DNA of 64,000 nucleotides. Source: Paenibacillus_E qinlingensis (GTDB taxonomy: Bacteria; Bacillota; Bacilli; Paenibacillales; NBRC-103111). The notes beneath the pieces are model-generated. The model made no database searches. It was not told where the DNA came from and worked only from the letters and a program-made list of their open reading frames with translations. The stretch lies in the NCBI RefSeq assembly GCF_028746185.1, contig NZ_JAQIVH010000042.1:124001-188000 (forward strand). The letters run 5' to 3'. The position numbers and the translations under genes were made by a program. Position 1 is the stretch's first letter; each line of letters starts with the position of its first letter. This document shows, in pieces, positions 26,157 through 34,807 of the stretch.

Positions 26157-27500
26157 TTACAATTTGGCAGGAGGGATACTTTGGGGGTTGTTAAAGACAT
26201 TGCCCGGATCATATTTCGCCTTGATTTTCCGTAACCTCGTGTAGTTCGCTCCATAATAAACGGGTCCGGAATTTTTAATACCTTGATCGGGTACGTTGAT
26301 ATAAGATCCGACGATATAAGGTTGTAACTTCTGGCGAGTTTGGCGAACAATGGCGATATTTTTGGCAGCATCGGATTTCTTAATCCAAGAGCTATTCCAT
26401 TCCACGTAATACTTGGCTTTACGCCAGTAGAATGCTGTTGATTTCGGTGATTTACGGTTAATAGCACCGCCCCAGTTAAGGAAGAAAAATCCTGCAAACT
26501 CTCCTTCAACTTTCTCCAAAAATTGACGCATGGATGTAATTGCCTTGTCAGGGAACTTAGTCCTTACGAAACCGCTAGAGAACTGATTACTAACCTTTTG
26601 TGTTTGTATAGGATCGGGGGCCAACATAAAGCTCACGACTTGCGTGTAGGGTAATGATCGAATTAGTTCCGTAGGTGTACCAACGCTCGTTATAGGCTTT
26701 AATAGACGTACAGCCTCCTTTTTTGATCCGAGGAAAAGACCTAACATGGAGACGTTGCCGCCTTTTTTGGGACCGATGGATAATTCGCTGCCCAGTTTGG
26801 TATTGACGTTTGGAGCCCATTTTTGCCAGACTTTGAACACTTCTTCGAACTGATCCCATGGCCATGTAATGCGAAATACAGTAGCCTTGGCAGGTGCTCG
26901 CAGCACATTAAATTTGTATTTGGTGTAGACACCGAAGTTTCCACCGCCACCTCCGCGGGAAGCCCATAGGAGATCAGAATGACAATTCTTGTTGGCACGA
27001 ATAACTTTGCCTTTCGCGTCTACCATTTCGAGTGCAATCAGATTATCACTAATGAGGCCAATCGTCCGTTGAAGAGGCCCAATTCCACCTCCAAGCGAAA
27101 TTCCCCCAATTCCAACAGAAGGGCTGTCACCAAATGGTGCGATAAACCCTTGTTTGGCAAGTGTGTGTGCGATTCTACCGACTCGATTACCCGCCCCAAC
27201 AATAACAGTTCCTTTTTGTTTATTTAGCACAATCTTCTTCATTTCACTTACATCAATTACAATCCCTCCATTGACCTGCGAAAGATTGACTTCAAGAGCA
27301 TGACGGCCACTTCTCGGTCGTATGGGAACATTATTTTGGCGACCCCATTTAATAGCGTTGACCACATCTTGCGTGTTTTGAGCAAAAACAAATACTTTGG
27401 GGAATCTGTTTGTATGAGGATCCCAATTCTTACGTGCGGATTCATATCCTGGATCTCCTCTGAAGACTACTCGGCCAGTAAGTTCCGTTTTTGATTTCAC
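26157..27500 (-). CDS. FAD-linked oxidase, berberine-bridge-enzyme-like
   Basis: This flavoprotein oxidase has 447 residues. The FAD domain shows the covalent-attachment motif RPRSGRH, where the His links to FAD, and SVGIGGISLGGGIG. In bicovalent members a Cys precedes PTVGVGG; here the site is GDSPSVGIGG, so only single attachment is expected. The C-terminal BBE segment reads YYGANYTRLRKIKAKYDPGNVFNNPQSIPP. Members oxidise sugars, alkaloids or phenols. There is no clear signal peptide. The start is the GTG at 27500, after GGGAG at 11 bases. Confidence 0.9.
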   Translation of the reverse strand: MKSKTELTGRVVFRGDPGYESARKNWDPHTNRFPKVFVFAQNTQDVVNAIKWGRQNNVPIRPRSGRHALEVNLSQVNGGIVIDVSEMKKIVLNKQKGTVIVGAGNRVGRIAHTLAKQGFIAPFGDSPSVGIGGISLGGGIGPLQRTIGLISDNLIALEMVDAKGKVIRANKNCHSDLLWASRGGGGGNFGVYTKYKFNVLRAPAKATVFRITWPWDQFEEVFKVWQKWAPNVNTKLGSELSIGPKKGGNVSMLGLFLGSKKEAVRLLKPITSVGTPTELIRSLPYTQVVSFMLAPDPIQTQKVSNQFSSGFVRTKFPDKAITSMRQFLEKVEGEFAGFFFLNWGGAINRKSPKSTAFYWRKAKYYVEWNSSWIKKSDAAKNIAIVRQTRQKLQPYIVGSYINVPDQGIKNSGPVYYGANYTRLRKIKAKYDPGNVFNNPQSIPPAKL

Positions 27501-27858
27501 TTATATCCCAACTCCCATTGTGTGAATGCGTACACGATAGTTCAACATAGGTCTTCACTTATCGTATGTAGGTCGTCTGTGGAGGGAATGGGCTGATGGT
27601 TGATTAATTTGGGTACAAGAAACACGCTCGCAACGCATCGTGTGGTTGGAACTAACCCAAAGCAGCCTAAAAATGATGGTAGATAGGCGAGCAAATTTGA
27701 ATACATAAATACATGAGTCTTGAACGATGATGAGTTGTCATTTGATACTGGTTTAGGAAGGTTATTTGGTGCTGGACTTCCGCATACAATATAAGTATCG
27801 TAATTTTCACCATATCGGGTGAGTATATCCATCAAACCATAATGGGAGGCATGCAAAC
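27501..27858. other. Intergenic region, no supported gene
   Basis: This gap separates the divergent FAD oxidase and glycosyltransferase genes. A minus-strand open frame (27542-27919) crosses it without a convincing binding site and overlaps the next gene's start. No promoter was clear enough to assign. Confidence 0.5.
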
Positions 27859-28935
27859 TTGTCATCAAAAACAGAATTAATTCCATTTCCTCATCGCAGG
27901 CTTGCGGTAATCGATACAAAGTTCCCTTGGAAATTGAGTGGTTTCCGTTATTGGGAAAATAGGGAAATACATTCTCAAAGACCTGATACCTTATATTTTG
28001 CTACTCATCCTTACCATGATACATTTCCAACAACCGTTTATCCTTTTTCTGAGTTTCAACAAATAGCCATATCCCATGGAATCACGGATGTTTATTGTGT
28101 ATTCTTGAACCTCACCTTGAGCTTGCTTGGCTTATGCAGTCTTCCCGATGGAAGCCATATGCCTGGATCCAATTTAGGATGGAATATTAGAGCCTTTTTG
28201 GAAGATCGTAAAATTAAGCTTCATAGTACTTTATATCCTGGAGGCGGGCTAGATCCAGGGACTTCTATTGAATTTTTGAACTACGCAGCAATGCACTGCT
28301 CAACTGTTTTCACGAATATTGATGAAGTGCTTGGCGCTATTCCTTCTAGCCTGTACTACCCAGTTGTTATAAATACCGACTTATTTGCATATTCACCTAA
28401 GCATGCAACTTTACCGATTGAGGTAACCTTTTGTGCTTTTAATTACCCCAGAAAAGGCTTTCCCTTGCTGATACAGGCATTTAATATGCTACCTGAGGAT
28501 TTTCATCTAAACATAGTAGGTGATTGGCAAGATCATTTACACTTGTTAACGAACGGCAATTATACGTTTCATGGGCTCTTAGAACCTGAAAGCTTGCGCT
28601 CCATCTATTTGAGAACTCATGTATTTGTAAACTGCAGTACACAAGATCAATTTGCTCTAGACGGCTTTCCTACTACAGCGGCGGTCGATGCCATGTCTAC
28701 GGGTTGTATTTTAGTGTCTACGAATCCCCGAAATGATAAGCTTGTGCTTCAATCAGGAGTCGATTATATAGAGGTAGCATCGGACGCACAAACCATTACA
28801 AATACATTGTTGTGGATTAAAGCAAACCTTAAGGATGCTCTGAAAATAGGAACACGTGGAGCAGAAACAATAAGCGAACGTTTTGATGTGAAAAATATTG
28901 TTCTTTCTAAACTAAAGCATATGATGGGCTATTAG
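27859..28935 (+). CDS. GT-B type glycosyltransferase
   Basis: This is a cytoplasmic transferase of 358 residues. It has the C-terminal half of a group 4-like glycosyltransferase: EVTFCAFNYPRKGFPLLIQAFNML (donor-domain start), HLNIVGDW, NYTFHGLLEPESLRSIYLRTHVFVNCSTQDQFALDGFPTTAAVDAMSTGCILVSTNP, where the Glu of the usual EGFP motif is Asp. Sugar and acceptor are unknown. The start is TTG 27859 with GGGAGG nine bases before it. It is convergent with the aminotransferase/acetyltransferase pair at 28953-30696, and all three may serve one surface glycan. Confidence 0.83.
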   Translation: MSSKTELIPFPHRRLAVIDTKFPWKLSGFRYWENREIHSQRPDTLYFATHPYHDTFPTTVYPFSEFQQIAISHGITDVYCVFLNLTLSLLGLCSLPDGSHMPGSNLGWNIRAFLEDRKIKLHSTLYPGGGLDPGTSIEFLNYAAMHCSTVFTNIDEVLGAIPSSLYYPVVINTDLFAYSPKHATLPIEVTFCAFNYPRKGFPLLIQAFNMLPEDFHLNIVGDWQDHLHLLTNGNYTFHGLLEPESLRSIYLRTHVFVNCSTQDQFALDGFPTTAAVDAMSTGCILVSTNPRNDKLVLQSGVDYIEVASDAQTITNTLLWIKANLKDALKIGTRGAETISERFDVKNIVLSKLKHMMGY

Positions 28936-28952
28936 AAATAGCCCCAACTACA

Positions 28953-29594
28953 CTACGACAGGTTCTTTTTAAATACGGCTGGGACACCAGCATATAATAC
29001 TCCTCCGGGCACTTGATCCTTTACAAAAGCTCCTCCACCTATCATCGACCAAGGACCAATAGTAATTTTTTCGCGAACAGCTGATCCAGTCCCTATAAAA
29101 ACCCCCTCCTCCACCATGACATTTCCACTTAGGTTAACTCCAGGGGATAGGGTAACATAATCAGATATTCTGACATCATGGGCAATCGTTACGCTGCTGT
29201 TAACTATAACAAAGTGACCAATGTGAACATTGATTGTTATAATGGTGCCTGCACAAATAATAGATCCAATTCCCAACTGAATCTTTCTAGAGAGTTGTAC
29301 CCCGGGATGAACAAGACTATCTGCAAATGAGAACCCGAAATCCCTAGTTTTCTGAACGAGCCTCTTTTTTAATTGAGGGCTCCCGACGCCTGCGCATACA
29401 ACCTTTACTTGATCACAAAGGTGAATAATATCCGACAAGTCACCGAGTACTGGCGTTTCATCAATCATCTGTCCGCACATCTCCGACCGTTCATCTAGAA
29501 AACCTATAACCTCAATATCCAGCAGTTCACACAAATGGTTAACCTCGCGGCCCATCCCTCCGCAGCCCCAAATGACAAGCTTGCTATCCTTCAT
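28953..29594 (-). CDS. NeuD/PglD-like sugar O- or N-acetyltransferase
   Basis: This acyltransferase has 213 residues. The N-terminal Rossmann-like part, KLVIWGCGGMGREVNHLCELLDIEVIGFLDE, binds the sugar nucleotide in PglD relatives. The C-terminal part is a left-handed beta helix of hexapeptide repeats (IGSIICAGTIITINVHIGHFVIVNSSVTIAHDVRISDYVTLSPGV) with the catalytic His in IAHD. ATG 29594 follows GAGGG and overlaps the end of the aminotransferase gene by 11 bp; the open frame to 29675 lies within that gene. The two would act in sequence: transamination, then acetylation of an amino sugar. Confidence 0.9.
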   Translation of the reverse strand: MKDSKLVIWGCGGMGREVNHLCELLDIEVIGFLDERSEMCGQMIDETPVLGDLSDIIHLCDQVKVVCAGVGSPQLKKRLVQKTRDFGFSFADSLVHPGVQLSRKIQLGIGSIICAGTIITINVHIGHFVIVNSSVTIAHDVRISDYVTLSPGVNLSGNVMVEEGVFIGTGSAVREKITIGPWSMIGGGAFVKDQVPGGVLYAGVPAVFKKNLS

Positions 29595-30696
29595 GTGAAA
29601 GCCCTCGTAAAATCTTTTGCACATGGCCTTGGTCCATGTCTTCCCATAAAGGCAAATTGATGATCCGACTTCCAATTTGTTCCGTTACATGAAGAGAAGT
29701 TCGAGGATAATACTGAAAAGCAGTCTGTTTATGACAGGATGGGGTAAAATAGGTGCGAGCTTGAATACCCTGTTTGGCCAGCTTTTGAACGAAATATGCA
29801 TTGCTGCTTTTTTCAGGGCATAACAAAGAAAGGAATGAATAGGCAACGCTCCCTCTTACTTCTTGCAGTTGCCAGCCAAGATCAAGGAGCCCCATTTGCT
29901 CAATCTCCTCCATATACCAGTCATAAATCTGCTCGCGCATACGCTTTTTCTCATGGAATACATGGAGTGTGGCGAGTCCGATCGCAGCTGCGTATTCTGA
30001 CACTTTCCCATTAAGTCCCCTTTGCATCGATTCTCGATCTTCGTTAAATCCAAAGTTAGATGCTTGTCGCACCCTATTAATCATTTCTTTATCACTACTG
30101 TATATGAGCCCGCCTTCTCCAATCCCAAAGCCTTTCGTTGCATGAAAGCTAAACACAACAGCGCCTGAAAAGCCTTGACCAAAATGCTGATTCAGCCTAG
30201 ATCCTATGCTTGCCGCAGCATCAATAACTACGGGGATATTCCGTTCTTGGAGGGCTTCATAATACTTTGTCTCCATATTCGTTCCAAAGGTCGCATAGGG
30301 GACCACAACAGCAACCTCATCCCCTAATTGTTGGATTACTTGCTCTAGCAGCTCTTCGTTCATGCACCAATTTCGATCGTTTACATCAATAAAATAAGGC
30401 TCCAAGCCGCACCACATTGCTGCTAATGGTGTTGCAGCGAACGTGAAGCTAGGCATCAGCGCATATTTACCTGGGCGTTTGATCTGAGAGATAGCTAGGA
30501 TAAGTCCTGTTGTTGCGTTATTGACAGTTACAGCATGCCCTTCGTCTTGAAACAAATCATGAATTAATTGCTGTTCAAAGCTTGTATTCAATGCTCCGTA
30601 ATTGGTATAGGATCTCGAATCATCAATCTGTTTCAAGTAGTCTATATAATCTTCTTTCACTACAAGCTTGGGCCTTAGAAAGGGGATATCAAACAT
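29584..30696 (-). CDS. DegT/DnrJ/EryC1/StrS sugar aminotransferase
   Basis: This PLP enzyme of 370 residues transfers an amino group to a keto sugar nucleotide. The PLP lysine lies in VFSFHATKGFGIGEGGLIYS, preceded by the Asp/Ser region VVIDAAASIGSRL. The start MFDIPFLRPKLVVKEDY is typical of the family. ATG 30696 is used; the GTG at 30708 lies directly on the binding site GGAAG. It is translationally coupled to the NeuD-like gene and probably makes an acetamido-dideoxy sugar for a surface glycan. No dehydratase gene is in the window. Confidence 0.9.
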   Translation of the reverse strand: MFDIPFLRPKLVVKEDYIDYLKQIDDSRSYTNYGALNTSFEQQLIHDLFQDEGHAVTVNNATTGLILAISQIKRPGKYALMPSFTFAATPLAAMWCGLEPYFIDVNDRNWCMNEELLEQVIQQLGDEVAVVVPYATFGTNMETKYYEALQERNIPVVIDAAASIGSRLNQHFGQGFSGAVVFSFHATKGFGIGEGGLIYSSDKEMINRVRQASNFGFNEDRESMQRGLNGKVSEYAAAIGLATLHVFHEKKRMREQIYDWYMEEIEQMGLLDLGWQLQEVRGSVAYSFLSLLCPEKSSNAYFVQKLAKQGIQARTYFTPSCHKQTAFQYYPRTSLHVTEQIGSRIINLPLWEDMDQGHVQKILRGLSHEG

Positions 30697-31023
30697 GAAG
30701 GTCCCCACCTTCCATATAATGGTTGGTTAGGGAGCAGGATTTCGATACACCCAAATAATATTGATTATCCAAAATTATCACTCTCCTTCAGGGTAGCGAA
30801 TAACATTCTGCAGTATCGACTGCATAATTTACATGAGATTAGTATATGAAATATAAAATTTCCAAGTATCAGCAGGTGTCTATGTATTACAAAAACCTCC
30901 AAAGTTACGGAATTTTCTCAATCCAGTAGATCAATGGGAGGAATAATAAAAGGGATATTTCGATTTATCTTGAATACATATTACTTCATCACAATGAATC
31001 TTGTAGGTGAGGAGAATGGTGAA
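30697..31023. other. Intergenic region, AT-rich, no supported gene
   Basis: This gap lies between the divergent aminotransferase and phosphoesterase genes. An in-frame extension of the phosphoesterase (from 30934) runs into it but has no binding site. Promoters for both genes should lie here; none is distinct. Confidence 0.45.
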
Positions 31024-31785
31024 ATGATCTTTGTATACATAGTGATTCTAATCCTATTGGTTTATATTCTTTTTATCTTACCTACACAATGGCTAAAAAT
31101 TGAACGAATTGCATATCCTCTGGATTTAAATTTGAAAATCTTACAGATTAGTGACCTGCATGTAGAACGATTAAGAATAAGTCCTACTAGACTAGCTGCT
31201 ATTATTAATGATGAAAAACCAAACCTTATTTGTGTGACAGGTGATTTTACCAAACATCGTAAAAGTCTCATCAAACTAGAGAAGTATCTAAGAGCTCTGA
31301 CGATTGGCAATGTACCTATTTATTGTGTACTCGGTAACCATGATTATCAGCAAAAAAATGTCATGGATGTAATAAACTTGTTAAGAAAGTATGGATTACA
31401 TGTATTAAGAAATGAATCGGTACGTGTAGATCAAATTGAATTAATCGGAATTGATGATTTTGATTCAGGCAAGAGTAACATAGAAAAATCGTTTCAAAGT
31501 GTTGATCAAACAAAACCAAAAGTCATTATTACGCACGATCCTAACATCGTTCTTCATCTAAATAAGTCCTACGATTATTTAATGGCCGGACATTTGCATG
31601 GCAAACAATTTAATATTCCATTTCTATTTAGACTGAAAGACGCGGGTACATTGCCTCGCATGGGGATATATAAGGGACTTCATACTAATCAGTATGGGGC
31701 GTACTACATCTCAAAGGGGATTGGGCAGACGGGTATTAATGCAAGATTTTTAGTTAGAAGTGAGGTAACGATGCATTATTTATAG
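31024..31785 (+). CDS. Membrane-anchored metallophosphoesterase (YkuE/YaeI-like)
   Basis: The 253-residue protein has one N-terminal membrane helix (MIFVYIVILILLVYILFIL) and a calcineurin-like phosphoesterase domain. The metal-binding motifs are LQISDLHVE (DxH), CVTGDFTKH (GDxx), VLGNHDY (GNHD), ITHDPN and MAGHLHGKQ (GHxH). YkuE relatives sit at the membrane or wall and may cleave phospholipid-type substrates. ATG 31024 follows AGGAG by nine bases; the frame is open from 30934. A terminator follows the stop. Confidence 0.9.
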   Translation: MIFVYIVILILLVYILFILPTQWLKIERIAYPLDLNLKILQISDLHVERLRISPTRLAAIINDEKPNLICVTGDFTKHRKSLIKLEKYLRALTIGNVPIYCVLGNHDYQQKNVMDVINLLRKYGLHVLRNESVRVDQIELIGIDDFDSGKSNIEKSFQSVDQTKPKVIITHDPNIVLHLNKSYDYLMAGHLHGKQFNIPFLFRLKDAGTLPRMGIYKGLHTNQYGAYYISKGIGQTGINARFLVRSEVTMHYL

Positions 31786-31796
31786 GTTGGAAAAAT

Positions 31797-31840
31797 AAAA
31801 GACAAATCAACCAGAATTATGGCTGATATGTCTTTTTATT
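31797..31840 (+). terminator. Terminator after phosphoesterase gene
   Basis: AAAAGACA-A-ATCA (31797-31809) pairs with TGAT-A-TGTCTTTT (31824-31836), followed by T-rich sequence. Confidence 0.85.
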
Positions 31841-31943
31841 TTATGGAGATTAGAGGGAAATAAAGGTAATATTTGGAATATATCGAATATCTTATTAAGT
31901 TAAAGATGAACAATACCTATTCAGCGCTAGGAGGGGTAAGGAT

Positions 31944-33449
31944 ATGGAACATACCCACGGGCAAAGATCAAATAACACGCAAGTGCAAAGTTCTATACCT
32001 ACGAAAAGCAGCGAAGAGAAAAACACGAGTGTGGAGTCATCTTCAACTTTAAAATATAAGGATATTCAATATTTACAAAGAACGATCGGCAATCGTGCTG
32101 TCGCATCTTTGTTCAATACCCCTAAAACAAACATGGGCGAGACCATTCAAAGAAAAATCCAATACACCGACAAAGAGGGGAAAAGTGAATTAGGCGTACA
32201 AGAAAGTGCCTGGTGTAATGCGTATAAACAGAAAATGGGGAAAAAGTTCACTACCTCACCGTTTTACTTCCAATTTTCTCAATCCGATAAATTTACTATT
32301 AACGTAAATACAAAGAATCGCGAAGTTGATTATTTTAAAGAGCTGGCAGCTCTTTTAGCGACCGATCCGTCTACGCTCCAAAGTGCAAAGGACTGCAATA
32401 CTATTGCCCCGAATGTCCTTATCACCTATACAGAGACTATTACCGATTCTACGAAAAGTACCGATGAACGGGAAAATCAAACCATTATTTTCAATGATAA
32501 AGATATTACGCCTAGAGAGTCTGCAATAACCGGCGACAAAGCAAAGACAGTCAATAAACTTGTGTCAGATTCAAAAAAACAAATTGGGTTGGTCCTGAAT
32601 ATCCTGGATCAACTTTGCCAAACTGTGGAAGATACTAAGGAGACTAGTAAATTCAAAGATACGTTGACCTCATTACTATCTATCCAAGATAAGGATAGTA
32701 GTCTACCTGCAGCTTTAGAACAATTACGTACGATATTTCTAATCATGCAAAAGCGATTGTCAGCAGCAGTTCTTGAGGTATCTACCATGAGCCTAAACGA
32801 TAGACTTAGTAGACCAAATGCGGCGGGGTTATCTAGCCCTAAGCGAGGTGGAGATTGGATATTAAAGAACGAGAAGCACGAGGCTACTCACAAAACTTGG
32901 GAAGAGTGGCTAAAAAAGAAACAGGACTTTGAAGGTGATATTCAATTGCGTATCGGCGCAGATCAGATACTATACAAGGAATCGTACAACAAACTTCTTA
33001 CGGCATTTATACATGAGCTTAGTCATGCATCTGCTTCTACGCAGGACTATGCATACGTACATGAATTTGAGAAATATAAAAATCTAGATTATATCAAACG
33101 GCTTGGTAATGCAGATACGATTGCTTTAATAGTCGAGGAGCTCATCAAGGAAAAGGAAAAGCAAGAAAAGGAAGCTCAACCGGTAGAAACGAGTGGAAAG
33201 GAAGATAACAAAAAGGAAGATAATTACAAGGAAGAGCAGGATAAAAGTACCCAAGAGGATATCCCTACAAAGGAACAAATGAAGAAATGGATAGTCCAAT
33301 TAGCAGAGAAAGATGGAGTCGATGACGTTTTTAAAGTAAAAGTGAGTAACTATTTAGCTCAATACGGAAAAGAAATTGCGTATATTGAAGATGAATTTGA
33401 AGGATGGGAAACCGATTTAGAGAAAGAAATAGCTTGGAAATTAATGTAG
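31944..33449 (+). CDS. Zincin-like metallopeptidase with eCIS-cargo-like N-terminus
   Basis: This 501-residue protein is of uncertain function. The first 70 residues are polar and disordered and contain LQRTIGNRAVASLF (44-57) then ETIQRKI. That arrangement is common at the N-terminus of proteins linked to extracellular contractile injection systems and DUF4157-type toxins. A long helical middle follows. AFIHELSHASASTQDYAY holds HExxH (His357, Glu358, His361) and Asp368, matching the aspzincin (M35-like) zinc site. The Lys/Glu-rich tail (about 395-440) may be a linker. There is no signal peptide. GGAGGGG precedes the ATG. It stands alone, with a terminator on each side. No injection-system genes are in the window. 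Confidence 0.65.
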   Translation: MEHTHGQRSNNTQVQSSIPTKSSEEKNTSVESSSTLKYKDIQYLQRTIGNRAVASLFNTPKTNMGETIQRKIQYTDKEGKSELGVQESAWCNAYKQKMGKKFTTSPFYFQFSQSDKFTINVNTKNREVDYFKELAALLATDPSTLQSAKDCNTIAPNVLITYTETITDSTKSTDERENQTIIFNDKDITPRESAITGDKAKTVNKLVSDSKKQIGLVLNILDQLCQTVEDTKETSKFKDTLTSLLSIQDKDSSLPAALEQLRTIFLIMQKRLSAAVLEVSTMSLNDRLSRPNAAGLSSPKRGGDWILKNEKHEATHKTWEEWLKKKQDFEGDIQLRIGADQILYKESYNKLLTAFIHELSHASASTQDYAYVHEFEKYKNLDYIKRLGNADTIALIVEELIKEKEKQEKEAQPVETSGKEDNKKEDNYKEEQDKSTQEDIPTKEQMKKWIVQLAEKDGVDDVFKVKVSNYLAQYGKEIAYIEDEFEGWETDLEKEIAWKLM

Positions 33450-33810
33450 AGGAACTACGACAGCGACGGTTTAGGACCGAGATAGCACAATATTCAGCTA
33501 TTCAGCCCGTTCAACTTCCTCTTTCCAATAGGAAGTCGAAAGGGCTTTGTTTGTTTGTAAATGGCAGGAGCATTATCCAGTATATATCTCCACGGTATAA
33601 CTCATGGACTAGTCAAACAAACCGAACAGAACAGAACTCTCATTTTCAAATGGAGTGAAGATCAAATCACTATTACCGAAGTTCTTAAAGCAATTGACCA
33701 CAAATCGCTATTCGGGAACCGTCGAAGCAAGACGCAGTTTTTATAATATAGCGATGAAGATTCGCTGAATAATGAAAAACATTGAGTCAAAGGAAATCGA
33801 AGAAGGGTTT
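33450..33810. other. Intergenic region with terminator and an unexplained short frame
   Basis: It holds the hairpin at 33504-33555 and a 61-codon plus-strand frame (33561-33746) without a ribosome binding site, which may be the worn end of a lost gene. I could not identify it. Confidence 0.4.
33504..33555 (+). terminator. Terminator after zincin-like gene
   Basis: AGCCC...ACTTCCT pairs with AGGAAGT...GGGCT (33504-33546) with small internal bulges, followed by TTTGTTTGTTTG. Confidence 0.65.
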
Positions 33811-34023
33811 TTAATTCAAAATAGTACTAACAAGAATAGCTGGTATCAAAATGATGAGAATTAATACTGCGCCCAATACCTTGGTCATGATCAGATTACC
33901 GGAATTGGGATCTTTAACTTTAGTAGAAGTTACGAAACCACGTTTCCAAGACCAATTTGGATTCACTATCGCTGTAATCCCGTAGGCAATGACTGCGATG
34001 AAAATAAATGTTGGAAATAAGAT
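33811..34023 (-). CDS. DUF6199-like small membrane protein, start unresolved
   Basis: Up to 70 residues: a membrane helix (LFPTFIFIAVIAYGITAIV), the conserved-looking NPNWSWKRGFVTSTKVKDPNS loop, and a second helix (VLGAVLILIILIPAILVS). The layout fits DUF6199-type membrane proteins of unknown role. No ATG, GTG or TTG stands in frame before the first helix. The frame joins directly, by a -1 shift, to the Lys-rich end of the tiny reading frame at 34026-34097, so the two may be one frameshifted gene. Confidence 0.5.
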   Translation of the reverse strand: MLFPTFIFIAVIAYGITAIVNPNWSWKRGFVTSTKVKDPNSGNLIMTKVLGAVLILIILIPAILVSTILN

Positions 34024-34025
34024 AT

Positions 34026-34097
34026 CTACTTCTTTTTCTTTTTGAATACACCTAACAGCACAGCAAAAATTATTACAACGATCAAGAAACCACTCAA
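34026..34097 (-). CDS. Tiny membrane peptide, 23 aa, ending in five lysines
   Basis: TTG 34097 follows AGAGGTGAT by six bases. The peptide begins MSGFLIVVIIFAVLLGVF, one membrane helix, and ends KKKKK before TAG. Either it is an independent small protein or it is the first segment of the DUF6199-like gene, which continues in the -1 frame at the A-rich run. Confidence 0.45.
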   Translation of the reverse strand: MSGFLIVVIIFAVLLGVFKKKKK

Positions 34098-34530
34098 TGA
34101 TATCACCTCTATTTGGGATTATAGCATGAGCAGTTGTTGTTTGAATATTGAGGAACATGAGTTGAAAAAATGCCAATGTATGAGAGTCTTTATTGATCAG
34201 AATCTTTATGGACGACCGTAGTTGCAAATGACCACTTCCCTGAACGAGTATTTACATAATATTGTATTCACAGCATTCATTCCCCTTGATCTACAAGGTT
34301 TTTTGGTATAAAGCCTAGAGGGATTTCCGAATCCTGATCTAAATAGCTGACGAAACGAACTCGAAGAGGACTTTTAGCGGTGGATTCAGACTCCGTTTTC
34401 TTACCCCACAAAGTGAAGATAAGCGTTGAAGCAAATTCCGATTACTTTGCGGGGGCCCCTTATTACGCCTTCGGCTCCGTCCGCGCGGGAGAACCCCTCA
34501 GGGGTCCTCACCCCCAATAGCTCCAAGAAC
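34098..34530. other. Intergenic region left of the mobile element
   Basis: No gene is supported. A GC-rich patch at about 34440-34520 contains short palindromes (for example ACCCCTCAGGGGT). It is host sequence that originally lay downstream of the tRNA-Ala terminator. Confidence 0.45.
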
Positions 34531-34566
34531 GAAAAAAAGAACATGTCTGATGACATGTTCTTTTTA
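34531..34566 (-). terminator. Original tRNA-Ala terminator, now cut off by the mobile element
   Basis: On the minus strand, arms 34563-34552 and 34548-34537 pair over about 12 bp around a 4-nt loop, with a run of T after. It lies 10 bp beyond the duplicated tRNA 3' end, where the tRNA terminator would have been before insertion. Confidence 0.8.
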
Positions 34567-34576
34567 TTTCGTTCGA

Positions 34577-34620
34577 TATGGAGCCTAGGGGGATCGAACC
34601 CCTGACCTCATCGCTGCCAG
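34577..34620 (-). repeat. attL: duplicated 3' part of tRNA-Ala
   Basis: This is an exact 44-bp copy of 54175-54218. It corresponds to tRNA nucleotides 32-73 plus two bases. The tRNA 5' part is missing here, so this copy is not functional. Confidence 0.93.
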
Positions 34621-34738
34621 TGTTCATCGCCGCGTTATCTCTGATTATTGAAAAGCCACAAACCTCTTTTTCCATAAAGGTTTTCAGTGTGTTGTATTAT
34701 TTCAGGTTATTGCTAATTACCGGTCATTAACGGTAGTT

Positions 34739-34756
34739 TGTTACCGGATTGTTACC
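34739..34756 (+). repeat. Left integrase arm-type site candidate
   Basis: TGTTACCGGATTGTTACC differs by one base from 54063-54080 at the other end, in the same orientation, about 120 bp inside attL. The internal repeat of TGTTACC suggests two bound monomers. Confidence 0.6.
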
Positions 34757-34807
34757 ATTAAGTTATGAGAAAAGATATTGATATTCTCACTTACTAGACC
34801 TTCCAAC

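Noticed and set aside
27542..27919. Minus-strand frame of 125 codons between FAD oxidase and glycosyltransferase
   Set aside because: It has no binding site at either internal ATG, overlaps the glycosyltransferase start, and shows no recognisable domain. A worn gene remnant remains possible.
33561..33746. Plus-strand frame of 61 codons
   Set aside because: It has no ribosome binding site and lies after a terminator. It could be the tail of a lost gene but cannot be supported.
34577..34620. Second tRNA-Ala gene
   Set aside because: Only nucleotides 32-73 are present, without the D arm or 5' acceptor strand, so it is the att duplicate.
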